Source: Sporolactobacillus kofuensis
GTDB taxonomy: Bacteria; Bacillota; Bacilli; Bacillales; Sporolactobacillaceae
Assembly: GCF_042660205.1 (NCBI RefSeq)
Contig: NZ_JBHSTQ010000019.1
Span: 1-23,424, forward strand
Length of the DNA: 23,424 nt
Direction of reading: 5' to 3'
The notes under the pieces were generated by a model. That model was not told the origin of the DNA. It searched no databases and was given only the letters and a program-made list of their open reading frames with translations. A program made the translations under genes and the position numbers. Positions 1 to 8,325 of this stretch are shown here, one piece after another (positions within the stretch are counted from its first letter, which is position 1; each line of letters begins with the position of its first letter).

Positions 1-957
1 CGGGTCACGCCGGATTCGGTTCGGATTACGCTGGATTCGGTTCGGGTCACCAGATTCGGTTCGGGTCACGCCGGATTCGGTTCGGATTACGCTGGATTCG
101 GTTCGGATCACGCCGGATTCGGTTCGGGTTCGGATCCATTCGGTTCGGATTACGCTGGATTCGGTTCGGATCACCAGATTCGGTTCGGATTCGGCCCGAT
201 TCGGTTCGGGTCACCAGATTCGGTTCGGGTCACGCCGGATTCGGTTCGGATATGCCGAGATTCGGTTCGGATTACGCCGGATTCGGTTCGGGTTCGGCTC
301 CATTCGGCTCGGATTACGCCGGATTCGGTTCGGATTCAGCTCCATTCGGCTCGGATTACGCCGGATTCGGTTCGGATTCGGGTCCATTCGGTTCGGGTCG
401 CCGGATTCGGTTCGGGTTCAACTCCATTCGGCTCGGGTCACGCCGGATTCGGTTCGGATTACGCCGGATTCGGTTCGGATTACGCCGGATTCGGTTCGGG
501 TTCGGCTCCATTCGGCTCGGATTACGCCGGATTCGGTTCGGGTCACCGGATTCGGTTCGGATTCAGCTCCATTCGGTTCGGATTACGCCGGATTCGGTTC
601 GGATTCAGCTCCATTCGGGTCGGGTCACCAGATTCGGTTCGGGTCACGCCGGATTCGGTTCGGATATGCCGAGATTCGGTTCGGGTAGCGTCGGATTCGG
701 TTCGGATTCAGCTCCATTCGGCTCGGATTACGCCGGATTCGGTTCGGATTCGGATCCATTCGGTTCGGATTACGCTGGATTCGGTTCGGATCACGCCGGA
801 TTCGGTTCGGTTCACCAGATTCGGTTCGGATTCGGATCCATTCGGTTCGGGTCACCGGATTCGGTTCGGATATGCCGAGATTCGGTTCGGATTCGGCCGG
901 ATTCGGTTCGGATTACGCCGGATTCGGTTCGGGTCACCGGATTCGGGTTCGGATTCA
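1..957. repeat. Tandem minisatellite-like array, 21-nt and 19-nt units
   Basis: The whole stretch is built from copies of the core ATTCGGTTCGG followed by short linkers such as ATTACGCCGG, GTCACCGG, GTCACGCCGG, ATATGCCGAG or ATTCAGCTCC. Most units are 21 nt; some are 19 nt, which shifts the reading frame by two. There are roughly 45 units, and the array runs off the left edge. Translation slides through three heptad versions (FGSDYAG, IRFGLRR, DSVRITP), so no frame is conserved and the long open frames reflect repeat composition without stop codons. A 65-nt block around 207-271 recurs at 621-685 (offset 414), showing higher-order duplication. The array ends about 55 bp past the stop of the GNAT gene. 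It is best read as non-coding, although a decayed repeat-protein gene lying mostly outside the window cannot be excluded. Confidence 0.9.
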
Positions 958-1011
958 GCACTAAGCGATTTTTGAAGAAGCATTTGACAAATTTTTGTTT
1001 CATGATTCTCT

Positions 1012-1482
1012 CTACAACTTTTTCTTCATATGTACGACTGCAATGTCAATACCATCGGGTTTATGAACAACTTCCTGATCAAATAGATGATAACCCATTG
1101 ATTGATAGAGATGTACGTTTCTGGTTACATTTTTGCGTACCCTACAGGTAACAGAATGTTTGTTTTTCTTTTTTGCAACTTCTTCAAGTTCTTGCAAAAT
1201 TCTTTTTGCAACACCCTGACCCTGATTTTCAGGGATTACGGACAAGCGGAAAAAATAAAGAACATCTTCCCTCACCTTAAACCGTACCATACCGACGGGA
1301 GTTGTTTCATCACAAGCAATCAGTGCTTGTTCTCCTTTTTCGAACGCAGCGTCAATTGAGGCTGTTGTTTCCTGCATTGCGCTGGATGGCGCTTTTGAAT
1401 TCTGATATTCCGTAAATGCCTGAACCATAAGACTGTGGATCAATTCTGAGTCGGTCCGATCTGCACATCTAAAATGAATCAT
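1012..1482 (-). CDS. GNAT family N-acetyltransferase
   Basis: This is a 156-residue single-domain GNAT protein that would transfer an acetyl group from acetyl-CoA to an unidentified amine. The acetyl-CoA binding motif A is visible as RLSVIPENQGQGVAKRIL (about residues 79-96), with the Q-x-x-G-x-G pyrophosphate loop. A C-terminal GNAT strand/helix with LYQSMGYHLF follows (the usual FYxxxGF-type motif). Length is normal for the family. The ATG is preceded by AGGAGGG a few bases upstream (TCCCTCCT on the plus strand near 1485-1492). It is separated from the flavin-reductase-like gene upstream on the same strand by 59 bp and may be cotranscribed with it. The substrate cannot be told from sequence. 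Confidence 0.88.
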   Translation of the reverse strand: MIHFRCADRTDSELIHSLMVQAFTEYQNSKAPSSAMQETTASIDAAFEKGEQALIACDETTPVGMVRFKVREDVLYFFRLSVIPENQGQGVAKRILQELEEVAKKKNKHSVTCRVRKNVTRNVHLYQSMGYHLFDQEVVHKPDGIDIAVVHMKKKL

Positions 1483-1541
1483 GAGTCCCTCCTGAAAACA
1501 ATCTATATTTTTAATTGGAATTGGTCTGACTGACGAAACAC

Positions 1542-2153
1542 TTACACTGGTCTTATTAAGTCAAAGGTATCGCCTAATTTTGCATAGGTACTTCCTGCTA
1601 GTCTGCTGATCGGTTTTAACCCTGTAGCATTGATTCGTCCATGCTCGTATAGATCTTCTCTAATATGATAATAAACGACCCGCCCAATTAATAAATCACA
1701 AGAAGGGTTGCCATCTGTTCCACCGAGTTCAAGTGCTCGCTCAAGCACACATTCCAGTCGAATGTTCGCTTCTTTTACCCCTTGAACACTGACCTTGATA
1801 CTGTTGACAGGGGTTAGACCCGAATCTTCAACCTCACTTTCGTTTGATGACAATGGCTTTGCCGTGTTATTTATTTGATCAATATAGGATTCATCAGAAA
1901 TGTGGACAACGAACTCACCTTTTTCAATCGCATTTCTCGATGTATCTTTCATCGCTCCGTTGAATCGTTGCACGGATACAGAGATCATTGGCGGTTGATC
2001 GGTAATAATCGTAAAGTAACTAAATGGCGCTGCATTTAATACACCTTCTGCTGACTCTGTTGTGACGAAGGCAACTGGTCTCGGAATAATACTTCCTGTT
2101 AAAAATTTATAATTTTCTCGCCCTGGTAGTTCGTTTGGATCAATGCTTATCAA
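1542..2153 (-). CDS. Flavin reductase-like FMN-binding split-barrel protein
   Basis: This 203-residue protein resembles the flavin reductase/DIM6-NTAB family (split-barrel FMN binders). Supporting features are the N-terminal YKFLTGSIIPRPVAFVTT segment, followed by NAAPFSYFTIITDQPPMISVSV, which is the family's FMN-contacting strand and loop, then a central KDTSRNAIEKGEFVVHI stretch. Length fits the family (about 200). Such proteins bind FMN and often reduce flavin or act as small flavoprotein oxidoreductases; the partner is unknown. It lies upstream of the GNAT gene on the same strand. The ATG at 2153 gives the full N-terminus; the ribosome binding site is weak, so an alternative start is possible. 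Confidence 0.85.
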   Translation of the reverse strand: MISIDPNELPGRENYKFLTGSIIPRPVAFVTTESAEGVLNAAPFSYFTIITDQPPMISVSVQRFNGAMKDTSRNAIEKGEFVVHISDESYIDQINNTAKPLSSNESEVEDSGLTPVNSIKVSVQGVKEANIRLECVLERALELGGTDGNPSCDLLIGRVVYYHIREDLYEHGRINATGLKPISRLAGSTYAKLGDTFDLIRPV

Positions 2154-2261
2154 AATTTAGCCCCCTGTTCTGCTCTCAAATCAATGATCGTAAACGTACT
2201 TCCAACTCAATTAACAATTCTAGACAATGTGCTGGAAGAGATAATCGTTTGAGCCTGGCTT

Positions 2262-2378
2262 AGTGCGAGGCATCTGTGGGATCGTTCCTAATGGTCGCGA
2301 ACCAAATGAGCCTTCGCAGATTACTCGAATGTATGAGGAGGCGCACGGATCACCCTCGGCAAGCGAGCACCGAAAGCC
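2262..2378 (-). repeat. Dispersed palindromic repeat, copy A (inverted)
   Basis: Read on the minus strand, this shows the same order of blocks as the copies at 9265, 18404 and 19821: GCTCGCTTGCCG, GATCCGTGCGCCTCCTC, TAATCTGCG, GGCTCATTTGG and CCCACAGATGCCTCGCAC. It is somewhat diverged. An AGCCAGGC flank resembles one near the copy at 19821. It sits in the 420-bp gap 2154-2573. I see no gene in the rest of that gap apart from the ribosome binding site of the next gene. Confidence 0.75.
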
Positions 2379-2573
2379 CCAGCTGAGAAAAGGTTAACAC
2401 ATACGGTTCCAAATATAAACTTGTGGCGCGTATAATTGAGCACTCGATGCATATCTTTAGATTCAGGATAAGATATGACTCGTTAACGTGGATTCAATTA
2501 CAGTGAGCTTACGTTCCAAACGAAAATAATTTATCTATAGAATACAAGTCCAGATGAAGAAGGAGCGATCGCA

Positions 2574-3722
2574 TTGTTGATTCATGTCGTTCAAAGTGGA
2601 GAATCGCTAGGGCAAATTACGAAAAAGTACAACGTATCTGCAATTGTACTTGCTGCAATCAATGGGTTGACCGATCCTAACCGACTTGCCATTGGCCAGA
2701 CATTAATTGTTCCTGTTCCAGAAGTACCCCATGGGGGACCAAAGCAGACAATTGAGGTCAATGCCTATACATACCAACCTGACTCTATTGACGCATTAAC
2801 GATCCTTCAACTAGGTTACCTACTGACTTCTGCCATTCCATTTGCCTACCATGTAAAACAAGACGGAACCTTGGATGTGTTGGATGACCAGTCCCGATTA
2901 TCTGCTGCTTTTGCACAAAACGTCCTGCCTACGATGGCGATCAATAACTTTTCTGCAACTGAATCCGGTGCTGACTTGTTACATCACGTACTCAACACTC
3001 CGGAATATCGTGAAAATTTACTGTCAGATATTGTCCGAATCATGCAGGAGAAAGGCTATCGCGGATTAAATGTTGATTTCGAAAATGTCCTGCCAGCTGA
3101 CCGTGAGAACTACAATCAATTCCTTCAACAAGCCGCTGATCGCTTGCATCCTCTGGGTTTCTTACTCTCTACTGCTGTCATGCCGAAAACGGGGGCTGCG
3201 CAGCCATTTGCATCGTATGAGGCTTATGATTACGAGGCGCACGGTCGACTTGTTGATTTTGTTGTACTGATGACCTATGAATGGGGCTTCCGTCTCGGTC
3301 CGCCTCAGGCAATCTCACCTGTTGATAAAATGAGAGCGGTCGTTCACTATGCTCTAACCGTAATACCGGAAAATAAAATCTCATTGGGCTTTGAAACGTA
3401 TGCGCGTGACTGGCTGCTCCCTCACGTTGAAGGCCAGGAAGCTGAAACATTTAGTCCACAGGAAGCGGTCGAACGCGCCATAAAATACGGGGCTGCCATT
3501 CAGTATGATCAACAAGCCCAATCCCCATTTTATCGCTATAGTGATGATCATGGCCGCAGTCATGAAGTTTGGTTTGAAGACGCAAGAAGCGCACAAGCAA
3601 AATTTGAATTGGTTAAGGAATTCAAGCTCCGCGGTCTCAGTTATTGGGCCCTCGGCTACCCCTATCCACAAAACTGGGGCCTACTCCCACACAATTTTAC
3701 CGTTCACAAGTGGCAAACCTAA
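2574..3722 (+). CDS. LysM-GH18 glycosidase, spore cortex/peptidoglycan N-acetylglucosaminidase type
   Basis: The 382-residue protein has one LysM domain (about residues 2-48, VVQSGESLGQITKKYNVS then IGQTLIVPVP) followed by a GH18 (chitinase-class-V-like) barrel (about 58-375). The catalytic strand is GYRGLNVDFENV, with D168 and E170 in the positions of the D-x-E general acid pair; the same N-V-D-F-E form occurs in SleL/YaaH enzymes of Bacillus spores. Those enzymes cut the N-acetylglucosaminyl bond in spore cortex peptidoglycan, so a germination or cell-wall role is likely. SleL and YaaH usually have two LysM domains; here there is one. There is no signal peptide, as for other spore-coat members. 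The TTG start is chosen because AAGGAG (2560-2565) lies 8 nt upstream. A hairpin terminator follows directly. Confidence 0.9.
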   Translation: MLIHVVQSGESLGQITKKYNVSAIVLAAINGLTDPNRLAIGQTLIVPVPEVPHGGPKQTIEVNAYTYQPDSIDALTILQLGYLLTSAIPFAYHVKQDGTLDVLDDQSRLSAAFAQNVLPTMAINNFSATESGADLLHHVLNTPEYRENLLSDIVRIMQEKGYRGLNVDFENVLPADRENYNQFLQQAADRLHPLGFLLSTAVMPKTGAAQPFASYEAYDYEAHGRLVDFVVLMTYEWGFRLGPPQAISPVDKMRAVVHYALTVIPENKISLGFETYARDWLLPHVEGQEAETFSPQEAVERAIKYGAAIQYDQQAQSPFYRYSDDHGRSHEVWFEDARSAQAKFELVKEFKLRGLSYWALGYPYPQNWGLLPHNFTVHKWQT

Positions 3723-3723
3723 A

Positions 3724-3761
3724 GACTTCACGGGATCCTTACTCCTGTGAAGTCCTTTTTT
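3724..3761 (+). terminator. Rho-independent terminator of the LysM-GH18 gene
   Basis: GACTTCAC (3724-3731) pairs with GTGAAGTC (3747-3754), followed by C and a run of T. It begins two bases after the stop codon. Confidence 0.88.
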
Positions 3762-3823
3762 GTAGTAGAATTTAGCTAAAGAACTAAATCGATGTCTGAT
3801 TCACTGTGAAATGAGGGAGTTTA

Positions 3824-4504
3824 ATGAAAGTGATGCTCGCTGAAGATGACCTGCGTCTTGGAAAATTAATCATGAAAATGTTCAAGAAAGAACAATTCAC
3901 TGCTGACTGGGTTGACGATGGAGAAACAGCATACGACCAGGCGCTAACCGGTGATTATGATGTGATCATCCTCGACTGGATGCTTCCAAATAAGGACGGA
4001 ATTGAAGTCAGTAAATCATTAAGACAAGAAGGATACAGTGGAGCCATTCTTATGCTCACAGCACGCGATGCGCTTGAAGATCGCGTTCAAGGACTTGATT
4101 CTGGAGCAGATGACTATATGATGAAGCCCTTTGCATTCGAAGAACTTTTTGCGCGTCTCCGATCTCTTTATCGAAGAAACTTTTTCCCCATTGATCAGAA
4201 TGTGATTCGAACGCAAGACCTTACTCTTGACCTGAGTAATCATTTAATAAAAAAAGGTGACCAACTGCTCAACCTGACATCACGGGAATATCAGCTCCTA
4301 GTTTATTTTGTTAAAAATACCGGCAGGATTCTTTCGAAGGAGATGATTATGGCCAGAGTCTGGGAAGAAAGCAGTGAGGTCACCTTCAATACGATGGAAG
4401 CCTTTGTGAAACTTCTAAGAAAGAAACTTGGTCAGTCCAAGCAAAACAGTTATATTAAAACGATACGCGGTTTAGGCTATATGTGGGTGGATGAGCATGT
4501 TTAA
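3824..4504 (+). CDS. OmpR/PhoB-family response regulator
   Basis: This is a 226-residue two-domain response regulator. The receiver domain (1-115) has the acidic pair D8/D9, the phospho-acceptor D51 in VIILDWMLP, T79 and K101 (MMKPFA). The DNA-binding winged helix (about 125-224) has the typical LTSREYQLLVYFVKNTGRILSK and IKTIRGLGYMW segments. It would be phosphorylated by the histidine kinase encoded immediately downstream, whose start overlaps its last codons. The ATG is preceded by GAGGGAG. Its target genes are unknown. The neighbouring DUF2231 gene and the convergent flavin operon are the obvious candidates, but this is inference from position only. Confidence 0.95.
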   Translation: MKVMLAEDDLRLGKLIMKMFKKEQFTADWVDDGETAYDQALTGDYDVIILDWMLPNKDGIEVSKSLRQEGYSGAILMLTARDALEDRVQGLDSGADDYMMKPFAFEELFARLRSLYRRNFFPIDQNVIRTQDLTLDLSNHLIKKGDQLLNLTSREYQLLVYFVKNTGRILSKEMIMARVWEESSEVTFNTMEAFVKLLRKKLGQSKQNSYIKTIRGLGYMWVDEHV

Positions 4505-5765
4505 AACGTTGCAAAGAAAACTAACACTAACCTACAGTCTGTGGTTTTTTCTTACACTTGCTGCGCTATTTATTGTTCTCTTTTTTGTATTTAAAAGTAT
4601 GATTTATCAGTCTGTCAGTTGGCAAGTTGAGGATATTGCGCGTGACCAGGCGGTAGAGTTTGCTGAACGGCACCACCTTGAAGGCAGTCATTTCAAGCAT
4701 TCTCTTTACCTGTCGGCTTTTCTTTCAGAAAATGGCGAAGATGTTGTCTATAGAGGTACTATGCCTGACCCACTTCGCCACGAATTCATTGCGCGCGTGG
4801 CTAAAAAGGAGAACTGGGGTCTAACCAAGGTTACATCCATAAAAGGTGAAAAAAATTACATGGTCTATGCCATGGAGCCGGTTATTGAGAATGGTCATCG
4901 AATTGGCTATATTGTGATCGCTAAAGGCATTAGAGGCGCCCATGAACTGATCGAACGGTGGTTCACGCTCCTCTTTGTACTTACTCTAATTGCTGCGTCA
5001 CTATCGATTATGATTGCACATTTTCTAGCGCGACGGGCTGTGCTTCCGGTTAAACGTAACTATGAAAAACAAAGAACATTTGTTGCGGATGCCAGCCATG
5101 AAATGCGGACACCCCTTAGCGTGTTTTCTGCTGGACTTGAATACTTTGAAGCAGAAGAAAAAGATCGCATGTCCGAATCGTCAAAAGAAACACTTGCCGA
5201 CCTAAAAGAGGAAGTCAGTGAGATGAATACACTGATTAGCCACTTACTTACTCTTGCTAAATCAGATCGTGAAGGGATAGGCGTACAACGGTCGGATTTA
5301 AAAGTGATTAACATGATCCAGTCCATTGCTTCGTACTATCATCAAAAAGCATTACTTGAAAAGAAAAAATTTGTTCTCGATTTGCCTCAACACGAACTCA
5401 CTATTTATGCTAATCCGATTGAAATCAAGCAACTTCTTACGATTTTTTTAGACAATGCATTTAAGTATACAAAAGATGCAGATCAGATCGTTCTACGCAT
5501 AGGAGCAGATGAAAAAAGACACAATTTTTGTTTCTCTACTAAAGACACGGGTATTGGTATTCCCGAAAACGAACAGAAACATATTTATGAACGCTTTTAT
5601 CGGATAGAAAAGGGAAGAGCACGAAAGAGCGGCGGGAACGGATTGGGTCTTTCGATTGCACGGGAAATCGTTGACGCCTACAAAGGTTCAATAGTACTTG
5701 AGAGCCTGCAAAACAAAGGCACCACTTTTCACATAACGCTGCCAATACTCAAGAATATTAATTAA
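4497..5765 (+). CDS. Membrane sensor histidine kinase
   Basis: This is a 422-residue kinase paired with the upstream response regulator. Membrane segments at about 11-33 and 154-176 bracket an extracytoplasmic sensor region of roughly 120 residues with no recognised fold. The linker is short and I see no clear HAMP domain. The HisKA motif ADASHEMRTPLSV carries H201. The ATPase domain has the N box (LDNAFKYTKDAD, N320), G1 box (DTGIGIP) and G2 box (GGNGLGLSIA). The start at 4497 is chosen over the ATG at 4491 because GGTGG (4486-4490) abuts the first ATG but lies 6 nt from the second; either way the gene overlaps the end of the regulator, implying translational coupling. The signal is unknown. 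Confidence 0.93.
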   Translation: MFKTLQRKLTLTYSLWFFLTLAALFIVLFFVFKSMIYQSVSWQVEDIARDQAVEFAERHHLEGSHFKHSLYLSAFLSENGEDVVYRGTMPDPLRHEFIARVAKKENWGLTKVTSIKGEKNYMVYAMEPVIENGHRIGYIVIAKGIRGAHELIERWFTLLFVLTLIAASLSIMIAHFLARRAVLPVKRNYEKQRTFVADASHEMRTPLSVFSAGLEYFEAEEKDRMSESSKETLADLKEEVSEMNTLISHLLTLAKSDREGIGVQRSDLKVINMIQSIASYYHQKALLEKKKFVLDLPQHELTIYANPIEIKQLLTIFLDNAFKYTKDADQIVLRIGADEKRHNFCFSTKDTGIGIPENEQKHIYERFYRIEKGRARKSGGNGLGLSIAREIVDAYKGSIVLESLQNKGTTFHITLPILKNIN

Positions 5766-5823
5766 TTCAGTTTACTTTCAGTTTCCTTTTTTAAGATGTG
5801 GTTTGTGAAAGGAGACGATTGAC

Positions 5824-6291
5824 GTGTTCGGAACACCGCTTCATCCTCTACTTGTTCATTTTCCTATCGCTTTATTCATTTTGGGTACAATTCTACAGGT
5901 AGTTGCGCTATGGAGGAAAGATTTTTTTGACAAAGCTGCCTTGTTTCTTCTTTCCGTTGGCTTCATCTCAGGAATTGCTGCCTATTTATCTGGGGATGGT
6001 GCTGAAGAATTTGCAGCGGCACACTGGGGCAGCGCGTACCGTACAGCTGTAGAGATTCATCAATTCTATGCAACGGTTACACTGCTTCTTTTTGGGACTG
6101 CTATCGGTTTGAGGATTCTCTTCCATTTTTTCCAGAAAAAGATTCTGATCCCATTGATGCTCATCTTTTGCATTTTCGGATCAATAACACTCGCATTAAC
6201 CGGACATTATGGGGGACAAATGGTTTATATCCAAAAACATGTAGATTCCTTATATTCTCCTAATACTAAGTCATCCATGCAAAACGAATGA
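5824..6291 (+). CDS. DUF2231 (COG4244) integral membrane protein
   Basis: This 155-residue protein has four predicted membrane helices and opens with the family hallmark GTPLHPLLVHFPIAL. Histidines at 7, 12, 79 (VEIHQF) and 128 (TGHYGG) sit in or near membrane helices, an arrangement that would allow heme or metal ligation, but no cofactor has been shown from this sequence. The family is often found near membrane redox genes, consistent with the flavin operon that faces it. The GTG start at 5824 is supported by AAAGGAG (5808-5814) at 9-nt spacing. It lies 58 bp after the histidine kinase on the same strand and is probably cotranscribed with it, ending at the bidirectional terminator at 6353. 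Confidence 0.88.
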   Translation: MFGTPLHPLLVHFPIALFILGTILQVVALWRKDFFDKAALFLLSVGFISGIAAYLSGDGAEEFAAAHWGSAYRTAVEIHQFYATVTLLLFGTAIGLRILFHFFQKKILIPLMLIFCIFGSITLALTGHYGGQMVYIQKHVDSLYSPNTKSSMQNE

Positions 6292-6352
6292 CATACTCTC
6301 TTGACGTGCCATACGTTCCGAAAAACCATGACTCGATTAGGAAAAGTAAAAT

Positions 6353-6388
6353 GGCTGCCCATGATCAGAGAGCAACTGATGGGCAGCC
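6353..6388. terminator. Bidirectional terminator between convergent operons
   Basis: GGCTGCCCAT (6353-6362) pairs perfectly with ATGGGCAGCC (6379-6388). An AAAAT run precedes it and GTTTTATT follows, so it can stop transcription from both sides: the DUF2231 transcript and the RnfD-like operon. Confidence 0.88.
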
Positions 6389-6462
6389 GTTTTATTCTTT
6401 TTATTATTTGTCCAGTACTTATCGTTCTTCAGGAGTCCAAAACAGATCTTTCGGAGATGCGC

Positions 6463-7371
6463 TTAACGTGAATGCAGCGCATTACGCCGGATTCCATTCC
6501 TTTGAGTGAGTTTAGAATGCAGAGCTTTCAGGCTATTTGCAACAAATAAGCCTACAAGTAAATAGGTTAATTTACTTACGTAGAGGTACGCTGCTCCGCT
6601 TGCTAAAGCTGCAAGAAAACCGAAGATTACTTGTTCACGATATTTTGCTGGTGATGTCGGTGGATCAGAGAGCATAAAGAAAGACATGAATAATGCTGCA
6701 TTAATATAAGGCGAGCGAAGGGCGTCTCCCGCACCTGAGATATTGAGTATTCCAAGTATTAGGAACAGAATCATATAAGTCCCTAGAAAAGAAAAGACAA
6801 GTGGCAACTTATTGATCCTATTAACAATAATAAAACCGCCGACAAGGAGTATGGCTGTCATCCATACTGGTGTCATAGACAAGCCACTCCACCAACTTTC
6901 CCCAGTTGAAAACAAAGTAGCACTGATAAACAACCCCACCGCAGCAGGATTAAACAAGGGCTTTCTCTTATCCTTCAGGATATGCTTTGATAATAACGCA
7001 ACAATTGTGGTGAACATCACGTAGTACCAAGACACTGCAGGACTAAGCACGCCCCCTATAATAAGACCGGTTATAAGGGCACCATCAGAAAAACGCAAAG
7101 GGCGATTCATCACATAGGCAACAACATAATCAAGCAAGACACCTGTTCCCATTGCCAACACGATGTTCTTCAAACCCGAAAGACCAGTTGGATAAAATGT
7201 TCCGGCGTAAGATAAGAGAGCCAGGATAATAAAAACAATCCCTTTTGGTGATTTAATAAACTTTTGGAACGATGACTTTTTCTGCTTCTTTGGTACGCGA
7301 TTTGCTCTTCCCATTCGTGTTTCAGGTTCGTTTCTGATTTCTCGGTGAATGGTCGAATTTAATCGTTCCAT
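6463..7371 (-). CDS. rnfD: RnfD/NqrB-like membrane electron-transport subunit
   Basis: This 302-residue polytopic membrane protein matches the RnfD/NqrB family. It has a basic cytoplasmic N-terminus, then helices from about residue 44, the family segment FSDGALITGLIIGGVLSP, and KHILKDKRKPLFNPAAVG, corresponding to the NPA motif of RnfD. About eight helices can be seen. It is shorter than a typical RnfD (about 350), and I cannot find the usual S(T)GAT flavinylation motif, so it may carry flavin only non-covalently or act as a scaffold. The start at 7371 has AAGGAG 8 nt upstream and overlaps the last 13 nt of apbE, indicating coupling. No other Rnf subunits (A, B, C, E) are nearby, which argues against a complete Rnf complex here. 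Confidence 0.87.
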   Translation of the reverse strand: MERLNSTIHREIRNEPETRMGRANRVPKKQKKSSFQKFIKSPKGIVFIILALLSYAGTFYPTGLSGLKNIVLAMGTGVLLDYVVAYVMNRPLRFSDGALITGLIIGGVLSPAVSWYYVMFTTIVALLSKHILKDKRKPLFNPAAVGLFISATLFSTGESWWSGLSMTPVWMTAILLVGGFIIVNRINKLPLVFSFLGTYMILFLILGILNISGAGDALRSPYINAALFMSFFMLSDPPTSPAKYREQVIFGFLAALASGAAYLYVSKLTYLLVGLFVANSLKALHSKLTQRNGIRRNALHSR

Positions 7372-8282
7372 GATAAACGCTCCTTAAAATTTTTTGTGAA
7401 CGAGCATTCTGATAAGTGGGTGATCATTATACAGTCCAAATTCATTTCCTCCATTTTTTTCATGCCTTGATCCCTTCCCATTACAGATGCAGCCGTTGAG
7501 AAAGCATCTGCAAGCATCGTGAACGGAGCAATAACCGTACAGCTTGAAAGTTCTCGGGGAGACGCATTCATGCCGGGATTGAGCAAATGACTCTCGCCAG
7601 GCGAAAGCATACTCGGACGTTCATAATCACCCGATGTACAAATTGCTCCATCCGAAATCCGAACATAGCCAACCGACGCATTTCGATCTGCTGGATTTCT
7701 TATACCGATTTTCCAAGGTTCGTTTTGCTCATTTCGTCCACTCGCATAGATATCTCCGCCTGCATTAACGATAAAATGATCAAGACCTGCATTGCGCATG
7801 CTTTTCACCGCAAGATCGACGGCCATTCCCTTCACGACCGCATTAAGATCAATAACCATAGGCTTTTTTAACAAAATGATCCTTTGTCTATCAAATAGTG
7901 TAATGTCTTTATAGGTCACGTCCGAATCGTCTGCAAAAGTGGAACATAATTTTTCTCCCGACAAATAGTTTCTATTGAATCCGCGCTGCTCCATGACTCT
8001 ACCAATGGTGGGATCAAACGCACCACCTGTTTCGATCGCCGTCTCAACAGCAAAATTAATCGCCTGAAATAAAATTGGAGAAACGCTGACCTCTTCGCCC
8101 GCACGATGACAAAGGTGCATCAGTTCACTATTTGGATCAAATCGGTTGCACGCGCGTTCGATTTGATAAAAATTATGGACTGCTTCCTTAATGATCTCAT
8201 CGATCAGCTGTTCATCTTGATCCGAAACAACCTTTATCGATACGGTTGTATCCATGCAAAGGAACATTCTTGTGTATGTCAT
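7359..8282 (-). CDS. apbE: FAD:protein FMN transferase (ApbE family)
   Basis: This 307-residue ApbE-family enzyme transfers FMN from FAD to a Thr/Ser in target proteins. Visible motifs are MDTTVSI near the start, GGAFDPTIG, MVIDLNAVVKGMAVDLA, VNAGGDI, the ICTSGDYER substrate loop, HLLNP and the metal-binding MLADAFSTAASVMG. The likely substrate is the FMN_bind protein encoded 43 bp upstream. There is no signal peptide or lipobox, unlike many exported Gram-positive ApbE proteins, so it appears cytoplasmic. The ATG at 8282 is the earliest possible start (an in-frame TAG lies just upstream), with GAGGAGG about 15 nt before it; a later ATG at codon 6 is an alternative. It overlaps the RnfD-like gene. 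Confidence 0.93.
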   Translation of the reverse strand: MTYTRMFLCMDTTVSIKVVSDQDEQLIDEIIKEAVHNFYQIERACNRFDPNSELMHLCHRAGEEVSVSPILFQAINFAVETAIETGGAFDPTIGRVMEQRGFNRNYLSGEKLCSTFADDSDVTYKDITLFDRQRIILLKKPMVIDLNAVVKGMAVDLAVKSMRNAGLDHFIVNAGGDIYASGRNEQNEPWKIGIRNPADRNASVGYVRISDGAICTSGDYERPSMLSPGESHLLNPGMNASPRELSSCTVIAPFTMLADAFSTAASVMGRDQGMKKMEEMNLDCIMITHLSECSFTKNFKERLSWND

Positions 8283-8325
8283 CTGAAATTCCTAATGCCT
8301 CCTCACTACTGTTCATGAGAATGAA

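Noticed and set aside
1..957. CRISPR array
   Set aside because: Units are contiguous and vary by a few bases; there are no unique spacers of constant length and no cas genes nearby.
625..1003. Minus-strand ORFs of NPNRIRR/TESGVIR type repeats
   Set aside because: They are shadows of the same tandem array in other frames and lack starts with ribosome binding sites.
252..1151. 299-residue plus-strand ORF rich in FGSDYAG heptads
   Set aside because: The heptad changes frame several times where 19-nt units occur, there is no ribosome binding site, and the ORF runs antisense into the GNAT gene. It is a by-product of the tandem array.
3178..3671. Long antisense ORFs inside the LysM-GH18 gene
   Set aside because: They are antisense shadows of a well-supported coding region.
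6288..6509. 73-residue ORF after the DUF2231 gene
   Set aside because: It spans the bidirectional terminator and has no ribosome binding site or protein-like composition.
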